Shown in pieces: positions 45,658 to 58,907 of a stretch of DNA of 64,000 bases. Position 1 is the stretch's first letter. Each line of letters opens with the position of its first letter. The position numbers and the translations under genes were made by a program. This DNA is from Symsagittifera roscoffensis (lineage: Eukaryota > Xenacoelomorpha > Acoela > Convolutidae): positions 498,001 to 562,000 of the forward strand of contig NW_026970820.1 in NCBI RefSeq assembly GCF_963678635.1, read 5' to 3'. The notes beneath the pieces were generated by a model. It saw only the letters and a list, made by a program, of their open reading frames with translations. It was not told the DNA's origin and searched no databases.

Positions 45658-47866
45658 CACCCTCAAGGTCACGTGACTTATTTTTGTTTTTCGTATTTTC
45701 TGAAACCAAAACAATAAGGTCATGCGTCCATATCATGGCCTCAAGCAAAGACGTCTGACTCTACGCATTCCCATTCGCAAGGCGCCCTTCGGGCGCAAAT
45801 GCCAATGCTCAATTAATTTTGCTACGTGAAAAAATTTTTAAGGAAAAATTCTGATAAAATTTAACTTAAACTACCACGAAAGAACGCAAAGATTTCAAAG
45901 TGTGAAACAATCAAGTTTTTGCTAATACCGGGCATGCAGTGAGACTGATTTTGGCAAAAATAAAATGGAAAATGAAGGAAAAGGAAAGAAAAATTTGTTC
46001 AAAATAACGCAACATCAAAAACTTATTTGATTTCTGCTAATTTCAGAATTCCGATCAGGCTGATTTCAGATTTTAAGCATAGAGTTTACGGTTACGGCTG
46101 CTCCCTCTACAGGTCCCAGAGGGACCGAGTGAGCATCCTACCTCGATCCAGGATACCGGATAGTTGTTTTAAATTTTTCACAAAATTGTATTTCACTAAT
46201 GCTTGTTTGCAATTCCTCATGAGAAGCTGTATGAATTTTAAAAAAATTGATTTTATTAATCAAGGCTTCCAAGAACAACTGATGTTAGGCGGTTACAAAT
46301 GCGGTTGGTGAAAACTAGTAAGGGATAATGATGAGAAAAATTGTAAGTTTTCAAATGAATTTAAAAAGATTTTTTTTCTTTTTTCTTTTGTAAATCGGGA
46401 GAAATGAATCAGTTTTTTTTTAAGTTTTCCTCGCACCACCCACTGTTCATAAGTAATGAAGATTCCTGTTCTAGCCGTTTATAAAACTTTGGCAGAAAAA
46501 ACATCAGAATGATGTAAAGTGTATTAAAAAAAAGAAAAATTTAAAAATTATGTTTTAAAAAAAAAATATCAAAAACTTGTAATTTTCAAAATTGAAAAAA
46601 AGTGAAAATTAAAGGCATATTACAATTCAGCGTACCCAACTTAGTGGATCTAGCATTTTAAATTACTAAAAAATGTTGAAAATTGTAGATTTTATGAAGT
46701 TTTCATTTTGGCTATTTTTCCTTGTCGCCTCCACTTGAGGCACCTTTGAGCCAACTTGAGAAACTGGAACCTAAACAAGCTGCACAGATGGTCAAAATGA
46801 GCCATTTTCAGCGTGATAACACGCCTGGAAGAAAAAAAACTCCAGAAAAGAAAGAAAATTATGAACTTTAACCTTTTTTCTTCTTCAAATGGCGATACTT
46901 AGAATAATTTTTCAGCTGAAAAGTTCAAAAAAAATCAAAAAATTCAAATTTTGAAAAAATTTATAAAAAAATCTCATCAGTCTGTTTATTGGAGTCTTCG
47001 AGGTTTTGAGAGACCTCATCTGGCGGCTAACAACAAGTGGATCACTTATTTTAAAATTTTGAGAAAGGTCAAAAAAACATGTTTTTTCGATTTTTTTGAC
47101 AGAATTTCGACAGCAATATCTTGGCTAAAAACAAGAATGAGGGCCTAAAATTAGTACAAACAGTACTCCCACATAAGGTACATTAGGTTGGAAACAAAAA
47201 ATTTACTCTGACTCAAAAATCGTTTTTTAACTTTATTTCTGAACAAGAAATTGAAAAGAAATCAAAAACTTAAAAATTTTTTGAAAAAAATGATTGTTTT
47301 GAAAAAGTGCCAATTTTTAGCTGAAACTTTTCATTTTAGCTAATAAAGCCAGAGCAATGCCCTTTAAGCTCAAATAAATTAATTATGCAAATTCTTTTCA
47401 AGTTTTTTCGTTAAAGCCTTTTATTTTGAAAAAGTATTCAAAAATGGGTAAAAAAAAGTCAAAAAAATCAATTTTCTCCGATTCAAAAACCTCCACTACC
47501 ATGATGATTAGTGCGTTAGATAGGACTGCTGAGATCAATTTAGACGTTTTTTCATAAGTATATCGAAATTTTTACTTATTTTTGAGAATTAAGCAAAATA
47601 AAAACTTTTCCCAAATTGGGCAAAAAGCCCAAATTAGCCCAAACACCTGTTAAAAATTGTTGGGTCAAAAAATCACAAAAGGAAACCCCTATTCGTTTGA
47701 CATTTTAGGGCCGCATGCAAAAAATTAGACCAATCTAACCTGACAATTTCGAGAATCAACTTTTTTGTCAAAATTCTCTAAAGACCAATTTAGGGAGATT
47801 ACTTGTACCGGTGGGGGCCCTACCCCACCTAAAAAATTTTTGAAATGCTGGAACGCGGCCACCTAG
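45658..47866. repeat. Type A unit, 2,209 bp
   Basis: Subtype a2 at the extreme left that changes to a1-like sequence near 45765, so it looks recombinant. Core motif variant GGATACCGG, shared with the unit at 58908. Subtype 1 right end. Confidence 0.9.
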
Positions 47867-50074
47867 CACCCTCAAGGTCACGTGTGTGATTTTTGTTTTT
47901 GGTATTTTCTGAAAACAAAAGAGAGCGTGGTCATGCATCTACATCATGTGCCCAAGCAAATACGTGGACTTCTACGCATTCCCATTCGCAAGGCGCCCTT
48001 CGGGCGCAAATGCCAAGGCTCAATTAATTTTGCCAGGTGAAAATGTTTTAAAGAAAAATTCGGATGAATTTTAACTTAAACTACCACCAAAAAACGCAAA
48101 GTTTTCAAAGTGTGAAACAATCAAGTTTTTGGTAATACCGGGCATGCAGAGAGACTGATTTGGGCAAAAATAAAATGGAAAATGAAGGAAATGGAAAGAA
48201 AAAAATTGTTCAAAATAAGAACGCATTATCAAAAATTATTTGATCTCCGCTAATGTCATAATTCCGATCAGGCTGATTTCAGATTTTAAGCGTAGGGTTT
48301 ACAGTTACGGCTGCTCTCTCTACAGGTCCCAGAGGGACCGAGTGAGCATCCTACCTCGATCCAGGATAACGGATAGTTGTTTTAAGTTTTTCACAATTTT
48401 TTTTACACTAATGCTTGTTTTCACTTCCTCATGAGAAGCTGTATAGTTTTTTAGAAAAAATGATTTTAATAATCAATGCTTCCAAGAACAACTGATGTTA
48501 GGCGGTTACAAATGAGGTTGGTGAAAAGTAGTAAGGGATAATGATGAGAAAAATAGCAAGTTTTCAAATGAATTTAAAAACAGTTTTTTTCTTTTTTTCT
48601 TTTGTAAATCGGGAGAAACGAATCAGTTTTTTTAAAGTTTTCCTGGCACCACCCACTGTTATTAAATAATGAAGATTCATGTTCTAGCCGTTAATAACAA
48701 TTTGGCAGAAAAAACATCAATATGATGTAAAATGTTTTAAAAAAGAGAAAAATTTAAAAATTATGTTTTTTTTAGAAAAAAAAAATTGTAATTTTCAAAA
48801 TTGAAAAAAAGTGAAAATTAATTGCCTATTACGATTCAGCGTGCCCAATTTAGTGGGTCTAGCATTTTAAATTACCAAAAAACGTTGAAAATTGTAGATT
48901 TTATGAAGTTTTCATTTTGGCTATTTTTCCTTGTCGCCTCCACTTAAGGCACCTTTGAGCCAACTTGAGAAACTGAAACCTAAACAAGCTACACAGATAG
49001 TCTGAATGAGCCATTTTCAGCTTGATAACACGCCAAGAAGAAAAAAAACTGTAGAAAAGAATGAAAATTTTGAACTTTAACCTTTTTTCTTCTTCAAATG
49101 GCGTTACTTAGAATAATTTTTCAGGTGAAAAGTTGAAAAAAAATCAAAAAATTCAAACTTTGAAAAAATTTTAAAAAAATCTCATCAGTCTGTTTTTTGG
49201 AGTCTTCGAGATTTTGGGAGACCTTATCTGGTGGCTAACAACAAGTGGATCACTTATTTTAAAATTTCGAGAAAGGTCAAAAAAACATGTTTTTTCGATT
49301 TTTTTGACAGAATTCCGAAAGCAATATCTTGGCTTAAAACAAAAATGAGGGCCTAAAATTAGTACAAACAGTACTCCCACATAAAGTACATTAGGTTGGA
49401 AACAAAAAATTGACTCTGACTCAAAAATCGTTTTTAAACTTTATTTCTGAACAAAAAATTGTAAAAAAATCAAAAACTTAAAAATTTTTTGAAAAAAATG
49501 ATTGTTTTGAAAAAGTGCCAATTTTTGGCTGAAACTTTTCATTTTAGCTAAGAAAGCCAGAGCAATGCCCTTTAAGCTCTAATAAATTAATAAACCAAAT
49601 TGTTTTCAAGTTTTTTCGTCAAAGGTTTTTATTTTGAAAAAGTATTCAAAAATGGGTAAAAAAAAGTCAAAAAAATCAATTTTCTCCGATTCAAAAACCT
49701 CCACTACCATGATGATTAGTGCGTTAGATAGGACTGCTGAGATCAATTTAGACGTTCTTTCATAAGTATATCAAAATTTTTACTTATTTTTGAGAATTAG
49801 GCAAAATAAAAACTTTTCCCAAATTGGGCAAAAAGCCCAAATTAGCCCAAACACCTGTTAAAAATTGTTGGGTCAAAAAATCACAAAAGGAAACCCCTAT
49901 TCGTTTGACATTTTAGGGCCGCATGCAAAAAATTAGACCAATCTAACCTGACAATTTCGAGAATCAACTTTTTTGTCAAGATTCTCTAAAGACCAATTTA
50001 GGGAGATTACTTGTACCGGTGGGGGCCCTACCCCACCTAAAAAATTTTTGAAATGCTGGAACGCGGCCACCTAG
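47867..50074. repeat. Type A unit, 2,208 bp
   Basis: Subtype a1 with GTCACGTGTGTG; the first 120 bp equal those of the unit at 41231. A one-base deletion near 48236 shifts the short open frame found in other units. Subtype 1 right end. Confidence 0.9.
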
Positions 50075-52285
50075 CACCCTCAAGGTCACGTGTTGGATTT
50101 TTGTTTTTGGTATTTTCTGAAACCAAAAGAGAGCGTGGTCATGCATCGACATCATGTGCTCAAGACAATACGTGGACTTCTACGCATTCCCATTCGCAAT
50201 GCGCCCTTCGGGCGCAAATGCCAATGCTCAATTAATTTTGCCAGGTGAAAATTTTTTAAAGAAAAATTCTGATGAATTTTAACTTAAACTACCACCAAAA
50301 AACGCACAGATTTCAAAGTGTGAAACAATCAAGTTTTTGCTAATACCGGGTATGCAGTGAGACTGATTTCGGCAAAAATAAAATGGAAAATGAAGGAAAT
50401 GGAAAGAAAAAAATTGTTCAAAATAAGAACGCATTATCAAAATCTTATTTGATCTCCGCTAATGTCATAATTCCGATCGGGCTGATTTCAGATTTTAAGC
50501 GTAGAGTTTACGGTTACCGCTGCTCCCTCTACAGGTCCCAGAGGGACCGAGTGAGCATCCTACCTCGATCCAGGATAACGGATAGTTGCTTTTAATTTTT
50601 CACAAGGTTTTTTTCACTAATGCTTGTTTTCAATTCCTCATGAGAAGCTGTATAAATTAAAAAAAAAATTGATTTTATTAATAAATGCTTTCAAGAACAA
50701 CTGATGTTAGGCGGTTACAAATGCGGTTGGTGAAAACTAGTAAGGGATAATGATGAGAAAAATTGTAAGTTTTCAAATGAATTTAAAAAGAGTTTTTTTC
50801 TTTTTTCTTTTGTAAATCGGGAGAAGTGAATCACTTTTTTTTAAGTTTTCCTCGCACACCCACTGTTCTTAAGTAATGAAGATTCCTGTTCTAGCCGTTT
50901 ATAAGACTTTGGCAGAAAAAACATAAATATGATGTAAAATGTTTTAAAAAAGAGAAAAATGTAAAAATTATGTTTTTTTTAAAAAAATCAAAAAATTGTA
51001 ATTTTCAAAATTGAAAAAAAGTGAAAATTAATTGCATATTACGATTCAGCGTACCCAACTTAGTGGGTCTAGCATTTTAAATTACCAAAAAATGTTGAAA
51101 ATTGTAGATTTTATGAAGTTTTCTTTTTGGCTATTTTTCCTTTTCGCCTCCACTTGAGGCACCTTTGAGCCAACTTGAGAAACTGGAACCTAAACAAGCT
51201 AAACAGATAGTCTGAATGAGCCATTTTCAGCGTGATAACACCCCTGGAATAAAAAAAACTGCAGAAAAGAAAGGGATTTTTGAACTTTAACCTTTTTTCT
51301 TCTTCAAATGGCGATACTTAGAATAATTTTTCAGCTGAAAAGTTCAAAAAAAATCAAAAAAATCAAATTTTGAAAAAATTTTAAAAAAATCTCATCAGTC
51401 TGTTTATTGGAGTCTTCGAGGTTTTGGAAGATCTTATCTGGCGGCTAACAACAAAAGGATCACTTATTATAAAAATTTGAGAAAGGTCAAAAAAACAAAT
51501 TTTTTCGATTTTTTTGACAGAATTCCGAAAGTAATATCTTGGCTAAAAACAAAAATGAGGGCCTAAAATTAGGTCAAACAGTACTCCCACATAAGGTACA
51601 TTAGGTTGGAAACAAAAAATTGACTCTGACTCAAAAATCGTTTTTTAACTTTACTTCTGAACAAAAAATTGTAAAAAAATCAAAAATTTAAAATTTGTTT
51701 GAAAAAAACGATTGTTTTGAAAAAGTGCCAATTTTTAGCTGAAACTTTTCATTTTACCTAAGAAAGCCAGAGCAATGCACTTTAAGCTCAAATAAATTAA
51801 TTATGCAAATTATTTTCAAGTTTTTTCGTTAAAGCCTTTTATTTTGAAAAAGTATTCAAAAATGGGTAAAAAAAAGTCAAAAAAATCAATTTTCTCCGAT
51901 TCAAAAACCTTCACTACCTCGATGATTATTGCGTTACATAGGACTGCTGGAATCAATTTAGACGTTCTTTCATAAGTATATCGAAATTTTTACTTATTTT
52001 TGAGAATTAAGCAAAATAAAAACTTTTCCCAAATTGGGCAAAAAGCCCAAATTAGCCCAAACACCTGTTAAAAATTGTTGGGTCAAAAAATCACAAAAGG
52101 AAACCCCTATTCGTTTGACATTTTAGGGCCGCATGCAAAAAATTAGACCAATCTAACCTGACAATTTCGAGAATCGACTTTTTTGCAAAATTTCTCTATA
52201 GTCCATTTGAGGGATATTACTTGTACCGGTGGGGGCCCCTACCCCACCTCAAAAAATTTTGTAATGCTGGAACGCGGCCACCTAG
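50075..52285. repeat. Type A unit, 2,211 bp
   Basis: Subtype a1 with GTCACGTGTTGG as in the unit at 6144. Subtype 2 right end, followed by an a2 unit. Confidence 0.9.
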
Positions 52286-54491
52286 CACCCTCAAGGTCAC
52301 GTGACTTACTTTTGTTTTTGGTATTTTCTGAAACCAAAACAATAAGGTCATGCGCCAATATCATAGCCTCAAGCAAAGACGTCGGACTCTACGCATTCAC
52401 ATTAGCCTTGCGCCATTCGGGCGCAAATGCCAATGCTCAATTAATTTTGCCAGGTGAAAATTTTTCAAAGGAAAATTCTGATAAGTTTTCACTGAAACTA
52501 CCACCAAAAAAACCAAAGATATCAAAGTGTGAAACAATCAAGTTTTTGCTAATACCGGGCATGCAGTGAGACTGATTTCGGCAAAAATAAAATGGAAAAT
52601 GAAGGAAATGGAAAGAAAAAAATTGTTCAAAATAAGAACGCAACTTCAAAAACTTATTTGATCTCCGCTAATGTCATAATTCCGATCAGGCTGATTTCAG
52701 ATTTTAAGCGTCGAATTTACGGTTACGGCTGCTCCCTCTACAGGTCCCAGAGGGACCGAGTGAGCATCCTACCTCGATCCAGGATAACGGATAGTTGTTT
52801 TCAATTTTTCACAAAGTTTTTTTCACTAATGCTTGTTTTCAATTCCTCATGAGAAGCTGTATAATTTTTTAAAAAATTGATTTTATTAATCAATGCTTCC
52901 AAGAACAACTGTTGTTAGGGGGTTACAAATGCGGTTGGTGAAAACTAGAGAGGGATAATGATGAGAAAAATTGTAAGTTTTCAAATGAATTTAAAAACAG
53001 TTTTTTTCTTTTTTCTTTTGTAAATCGGGAGAAATGAATCACTTTTTTTTTGTTTTCCTCGCACCACTCACTGTTCTTAAGTAATGAAGATTCCTGTTCT
53101 AGCCGTTTATTACACTTTGGCAGAAACAACATCAATAGATGTAAAATGTTTAAAAAAAAAAAATTAAAAATTATGTTTTTTTTTTTAAAAAAGTCAAAAA
53201 TTTGTAATTTTCAAAATTGAAAAAAAGTGAAAATTAATTGCGTATTACGATTCAGCGTACCCAACTTAGTGGGTCTAGCATTTTAAATTACCAAAAAATG
53301 TTGAAAATTGTAGATTTTATGAAGTTTTCATTCTGGCTATGTTTCCTTGTCGCCTCCACTTAAGGCACCTTTGAGCCAACTTGAGAAACTGGAACCTAAA
53401 CAAGCTAAGCAGATAGTCTGAATGAGCCATTTTTAGCTTGATAACACGCCTGGAAGAAAAAAAAATCCAGAAAACAAAGAAAATTTTGAACTTTAACCTT
53501 TTTTTCTTCTTCAAATGGCGATACTTAGAATAATTTTTCAGCTGAAAAGTTCAAAAAAAATCGAAAAATTCGAATTTTGAAAAATTTTTAAAAAAATCTC
53601 ATCACTCTGTTTATTGGAGTCTTCGAGGTTTTTGGAGACCTTATCTGGCGACTAACAACAAGTGGATCACTTATTTTAAAATTTTGAGAAAGGTCAAAAA
53701 AACATGTTTTTTCGACTTTTTTCACAGAATTCCGAAAGCAATATCTTGGCTAAAAACAAGAATGAGGGCCTAAAATTAGTACAAACAGTACTCCCACATA
53801 AGGTAAATTAGGGTGGAAACAAAAAATTTACTCTGACTCAATAATCGTTTTTTAACTTTATTTCTGAACAAGAAATTGAAAAGAAATCAAAAACTTAAAA
53901 TTTTTTTGAAAAAAATGATTTTTTTTTAAAAGTGCCAATTTTTAGCTGAAACTTTTCATTTTAGCTAAGAAAACCAGAGCAATGCCCTTTAAGCTCAATT
54001 AAATTAATATAGCAAATTGTTTTCAAGTTTTTTCGTTAAAAGCTTTCATTTTGAAAGAGTAGTCCAAATTGGGTAAAAAAAAGTCAAAAAAATCAATTTT
54101 CTCTGATTCAAAAACCTCCACCACCATGATAATTAGTTCGTTAGATAGGACTCCTAAGATCAATTTAGACTTAATTTCATAAAAATATCAAAATTTTTAC
54201 TTATTTTTGAGAATTAAGCAAAATAAAAATTTTTCCCAAATTGGGCAAAAAGCCCAAATTAGCCCAAACACCTGTTAAAAATTGTTGGGTCAAAAAATCA
54301 CAAAAGGAAACCCCTATTCGTTTGACATTTTAGGGCCGCATGCAAAAAATTAGACCAATCTAACCTGACAATTTCGAGAATCAACTTTTTTGTCAAGATT
54401 CTCTAAAGACCAATTTAGGGAGATTACTTGTACCGGTGGGGGCCCTACCCCACCTAAAAAATTTTTGAAATGCTGGAACGCGGCCACCTAG
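52286..54491. repeat. Type A unit, 2,206 bp
   Basis: Close to the 8364 and 32081 copies (same subtype a2 left and middle) but with scattered differences such as CTAGAGAGGG near 52945 and AAACAAAG near 53472, so an older copy of the same lineage. Confidence 0.9.
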
Positions 54492-56706
54492 CACAATCAG
54501 GTACTAGTGGTGGATGTTTGTTTTTCGTATTTAGTCAAACCAAAAGAGAGTGCCGTCAAGCATCGACATCATGTGGTCAAGCAAATACATGGACTTCTAC
54601 GCATTCCCATTAGCAATGCGCCCTTCGGGCGCAAATGCCAATGCTCAATTCATTTTGCCAGGTGAAAAAAAAACATTAATTAAAAAGTTCAGATAAATTT
54701 TACTTTAAACTACCACCAAAAATTGTAAAGCTTTCAGAGTGTAAGACAATCAAGTCTTTGCCATTACCGGACATGCAGTGAGACTGGTTTTGGCAAAAGT
54801 AAAATAGAAAATGTAGAAAATAGAAAGAAAGATTTGTTCAAAAAAAAGAACGCAACATCAAAAACTTATTTGATCTCCGCTAATGTCATAATTCCGATCA
54901 GGCTGATTTCAGATTTTAAGCGTAGAGTTTACGGTTACGGCTGCTCCCTCTACAGGTCCCAGAGGGACCGAGTGAGCATCCTACCTCGATCCAGGATAAC
55001 GGATAGTTGTTTTTAGTTTTTCACAAAATTTTTTTTCACTATTCCTTGTTTTCAATTCCTCATGAGAAGCTGTATTAACTTTCAAAAAAATTGATTATAT
55101 TAATCAATGCTTCCAAGAACAACTGATGTGAGGCGGTTACAAATGCGGTTGGTGAAAACTAGTATGGGATAATGATGACAAAATTTGTAAGTTTTCAAAT
55201 GAATTTAAAAACAGTTTTTTGCTTTTTTCTTTTATAAATTGGGAGAAATGAATCACTTTTTTTTAAGTTTTCCTCGCACCACCCACTGTTCTTAAGTAAT
55301 GAAGATTCCTGTTCTAGCCGTTTATAACACTTTGGCAGAAAAAACATCAATATGATGTAAAATGTTTTAAAAAAAAGAAAAATTTAAAAATTATGTTTTA
55401 CAAAAAAAATCAAAAACTTGTAATTTTCAAAATTGAAAAAAAGTGAAAATTAGTTGCATATTACGATTCAGCGTACCCAACTTAGTAGGTCTAGCATTTT
55501 AAATTACCAAAAAATATTGAAAATTGTAGATTTTATGAAGTTTTCATTTTGGCTATTTTTCCTTGTCGCCTCCACTTAAGGCACCTTTGAGCCAACTTGA
55601 GAAACTGGAACCTAAACAAGCTGCACAGATGGTCAAAATGAGCCATTTTCAGCGTGATAACACGCCTGGAAGAAAAAAAACTCCAGAAAAGAGAGAAAAT
55701 TATGAACTTGAACCTTTTTTCTTCTTCAAATGGCGATACTTAGAATAATTTTTCAGCTGAAAAGTTCAAAAAATATCAAAAATTTCAAATTTTGACAAAA
55801 ATTTTAAAAAATCTCATCAGTCTATTTATTGGAGTGTTCGAGGTTTTGGGAGACCTTATCTGGCGGCTACCAACAAGTGGATCACTTATTTTAAAGTTTT
55901 GAGAAAGGTCAAAAAAACATGTTTTTTCGATTTTTTTGACAGAATTCCGGAAGCAATATCTTGGCTAAAAACAAGAATGAGGGCCTAAAATTAGTACAAA
56001 CAGTACTCCCACATAAGGTACATTAGGTTGGAAACAAAAAACTTACTCTGACTCAAAAATCGTTTTTTAACTTTATTTCTGAAGAAGAAATTGAAAAGAA
56101 ATCAAAAACTTAAAAATTTTTTGAAAAAAATGATTGTTTTGAAAAAGTGCCAATTTTTAGCTGAAACTTTTCATTTTAGCTAATAAAGCCAGAGCAATGC
56201 CCTTTAAGCTCAAATAATTTAATTATGCAAATTATTTTCAAGTTTTTTCGTTAAAGCCTTTTATTTTGAAAAAGTATTCAAAAATGGGTAAAAAAAATTC
56301 AAAAAAATCAATTTTCTCCGATTCAAAAACCTCCACTACCATGATGATTAGTGCGTTAGATAGGACTGCTGAGATCAATTTAGACGTTCTTTCATAAGTA
56401 TATCAAAATTTTTACTTATTTTTGAGAATTAGGCAAAATAAAAACTTTTCCCAAATTGGGCAAAAAGCCCAAATTAGCCCAAACACCTGTTAAAAATTGT
56501 TGGGTCAAAAAATCACAAAAGGAAACCCCTATTCGTTTGACATTTTAGGGCCGCATGCAAAAAATTAGACCAATCTAACCTGACAATTTCGAGAATCAAC
56601 TTTTTTGTCAAGATTCTCTAAAGACCAATTTAGGGAGATTACTTGTACCGGTGGGGGCCCTACCCCACCTAAAAAATTTTTGAAATGTTGGAACGCGGCC
56701 ACCTAG
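54492..56706. repeat. Type A unit, 2,215 bp, variant left end
   Basis: The left end reads CACAATCAGGTACTAGTGG instead of CACCCTCAAGGTCACGTG, a variant shared with the unit at 58908. The region 54660-54840 is diverged. The right part is ordinary subtype 1. Confidence 0.9.
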
Positions 56707-58907
56707 CACCCTCAAGGTCACGTGACTTAATTTTGTTTTTGGTATTTTCTGAAACCAAAAGAGAGCGTGGTCATGCATCATGCATCGACATCATGTGCTC
56801 AAGCAAATACGTGGACTTCTACGCATTCCCATACGCATTCCCATTCGCATTAATTTCGCCAGGTGAAAATTTTTTAAAGAAAAATTCTGATAAATTTTAA
56901 CTTAAACTACCATCAAAAAACGCAAAGATTTCAAAGTGTGAAACAATCAAGTTTTTGCTATTACCGGGCATGTAGTGAGACTGAATCCGGCAAAAATAAA
57001 TTGAAAAATGAAGGAAATGGAAAGAAAAAAATTGTTCAAAATAAGAACGCAACATCAAAAACTTATTTGATCTCCGCTAAGGTCATAATTCTGATCAGGC
57101 TGATTTCAGATTTTAAGCGTACAATTTACGGTTACGGCTGCTCCCTCTACAGGTCCCAGAGGGACCGAGTGAGCATCCTACCTCGATCCAGGTTAACGGA
57201 TAGTTGTTCTTAATTTTTCCAAAAATTTTTTTTCACTAATGCTTGTTTTCATTTCCTGATGAGAAGCTGTATTAATTTTAAAAAAATTGATTTTATTAAT
57301 CAATGCTTCCAAGAACAACTGATGTTAGGTGGTTGCAAATGCGGTTGCTGAAAACTAGTAAGGGATAATGATGAGAAAAATTGTAAGTTTTCAAATGAAT
57401 TTAAAAACAGTTTTTTTCTTTTTTTTCTTTTTGTAAATCGGGAGAAATGAATCATTTTTTTTAAAGTTTTCCTCGCACCAACCACTGTTCTTAAGTAATG
57501 AAGATTCCTGTTCTAGCCGTTTATAACACTTTGGCAGAAAAAACATCAATATGATGTAAAATGTTTTAAAAAAGAGAAAAATTTAAAAATTATGTTTTTT
57601 TTTAAAAATCAAAAATTTGTAATTTTCAAAATTGAAAAAAAGTGAAAATTAATTGCATATTACGACTCAGCGTACCCATTTTAGTGGGTATAGCATTTTG
57701 AATCACCAAAAAATGTTAAAAATTGTAGATTTTATGAAGTTTTCATTTTGGCTATTTTTCCTTGTCGCCTCCACTTAAGGCACCTTTGAGCCAACTTGAG
57801 AAACTGGAACCTAAACAAGCTATACAGATAGTCTGAATGAGCCATTTTCAGCGTGATAACACGCTTGGAAGAAAAAAAAAACTGCAGAAAAGAAAGGAAA
57901 TTTTGAACTTTAACCTTTTTTCTTCTTCAAATGGCGATACTTAGAATAATTTTTCAGCTGAAAAGTTCAAAAAAAATCAAAAAATTCAAATTTTGAAAAA
58001 ATTTTAAAAAAATCTCATCAGTCTGTTTATTGGAGTCTTCGAGGTTTTGGGAGACCTTATCTGGCGGCTAACAACAAGTGGATCACTTATTTTAAATTTT
58101 TGAGAAAGGTCAAAAAAACCTGTTTTTACGATTTTTTAGACAGAATTCCGAAAGCAATATCTTGGCTAAAAACAAAAATGAGGGCCTAAAAATAGTACAA
58201 ACAGTACTCCCACATAAAGTACATTAGGTTGGAAAGAAGAAATTGACTCTGATTCAAAAATCGTTTTATAACTTTATTTCTGAACAAAAAATTGTAAAAA
58301 AATCAAAAACTGAAAAATTTTTTGAAAAAAATGATTGTTTTGAAAAAGTGCCAATTTTCAGCTGAAACTTTTCAGTTTATCTTAAAAAGCCAGAGCAAGG
58401 CCCTTTAAGCTCAAATAAATTAATTAAGCAAATTATTTTCAAGTTTTTTCGTTAAAGGCTTTTATTTTGAAAAAGTATTCAAAAATGGGTAAAAAAAAGT
58501 CAAAAAAATCAATTTTCTCAGATTCAAAAACCTTCACCACCATGATGATTAGTTCGCTAGATAGGACTGCTGAAACCAATTTATACGTATTTTCATAAGT
58601 ATATCAAAATTTTTTTTTATTTTTGAGAATTAAGCAAAATAAAAACTTTTCCCAAATTGGGCAAAAAGCCCAAATTAGCCCAAACACCTGTTAAAAATTG
58701 TTGGGTCGAAAAATCACAAAAGGAAACCCCTATTTGTTTGACATTTTAGGGCCGCATGCAAAAAATTAGACCAATCTAACCTGACAATTTCGAGAATCAA
58801 CTTTTTTGTCAAAATTCTCTAAAGACCAATTTAGGGAGATTACTTGTACCGGTGGGGGCCCTACCCCACCTAAAAAATTTTTGAAATGCTGGAACGCGGC
58901 CACCTAG
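56707..58907. repeat. Type A unit, 2,201 bp, GC hairpin deleted
   Basis: Subtype a1 left with a CATGCATCATGCATC duplication. The GCGCCC / GGGCGC hairpin is missing and replaced by a repeated ACGCATTCCCAT. Subtype 1 right end. Confidence 0.9.
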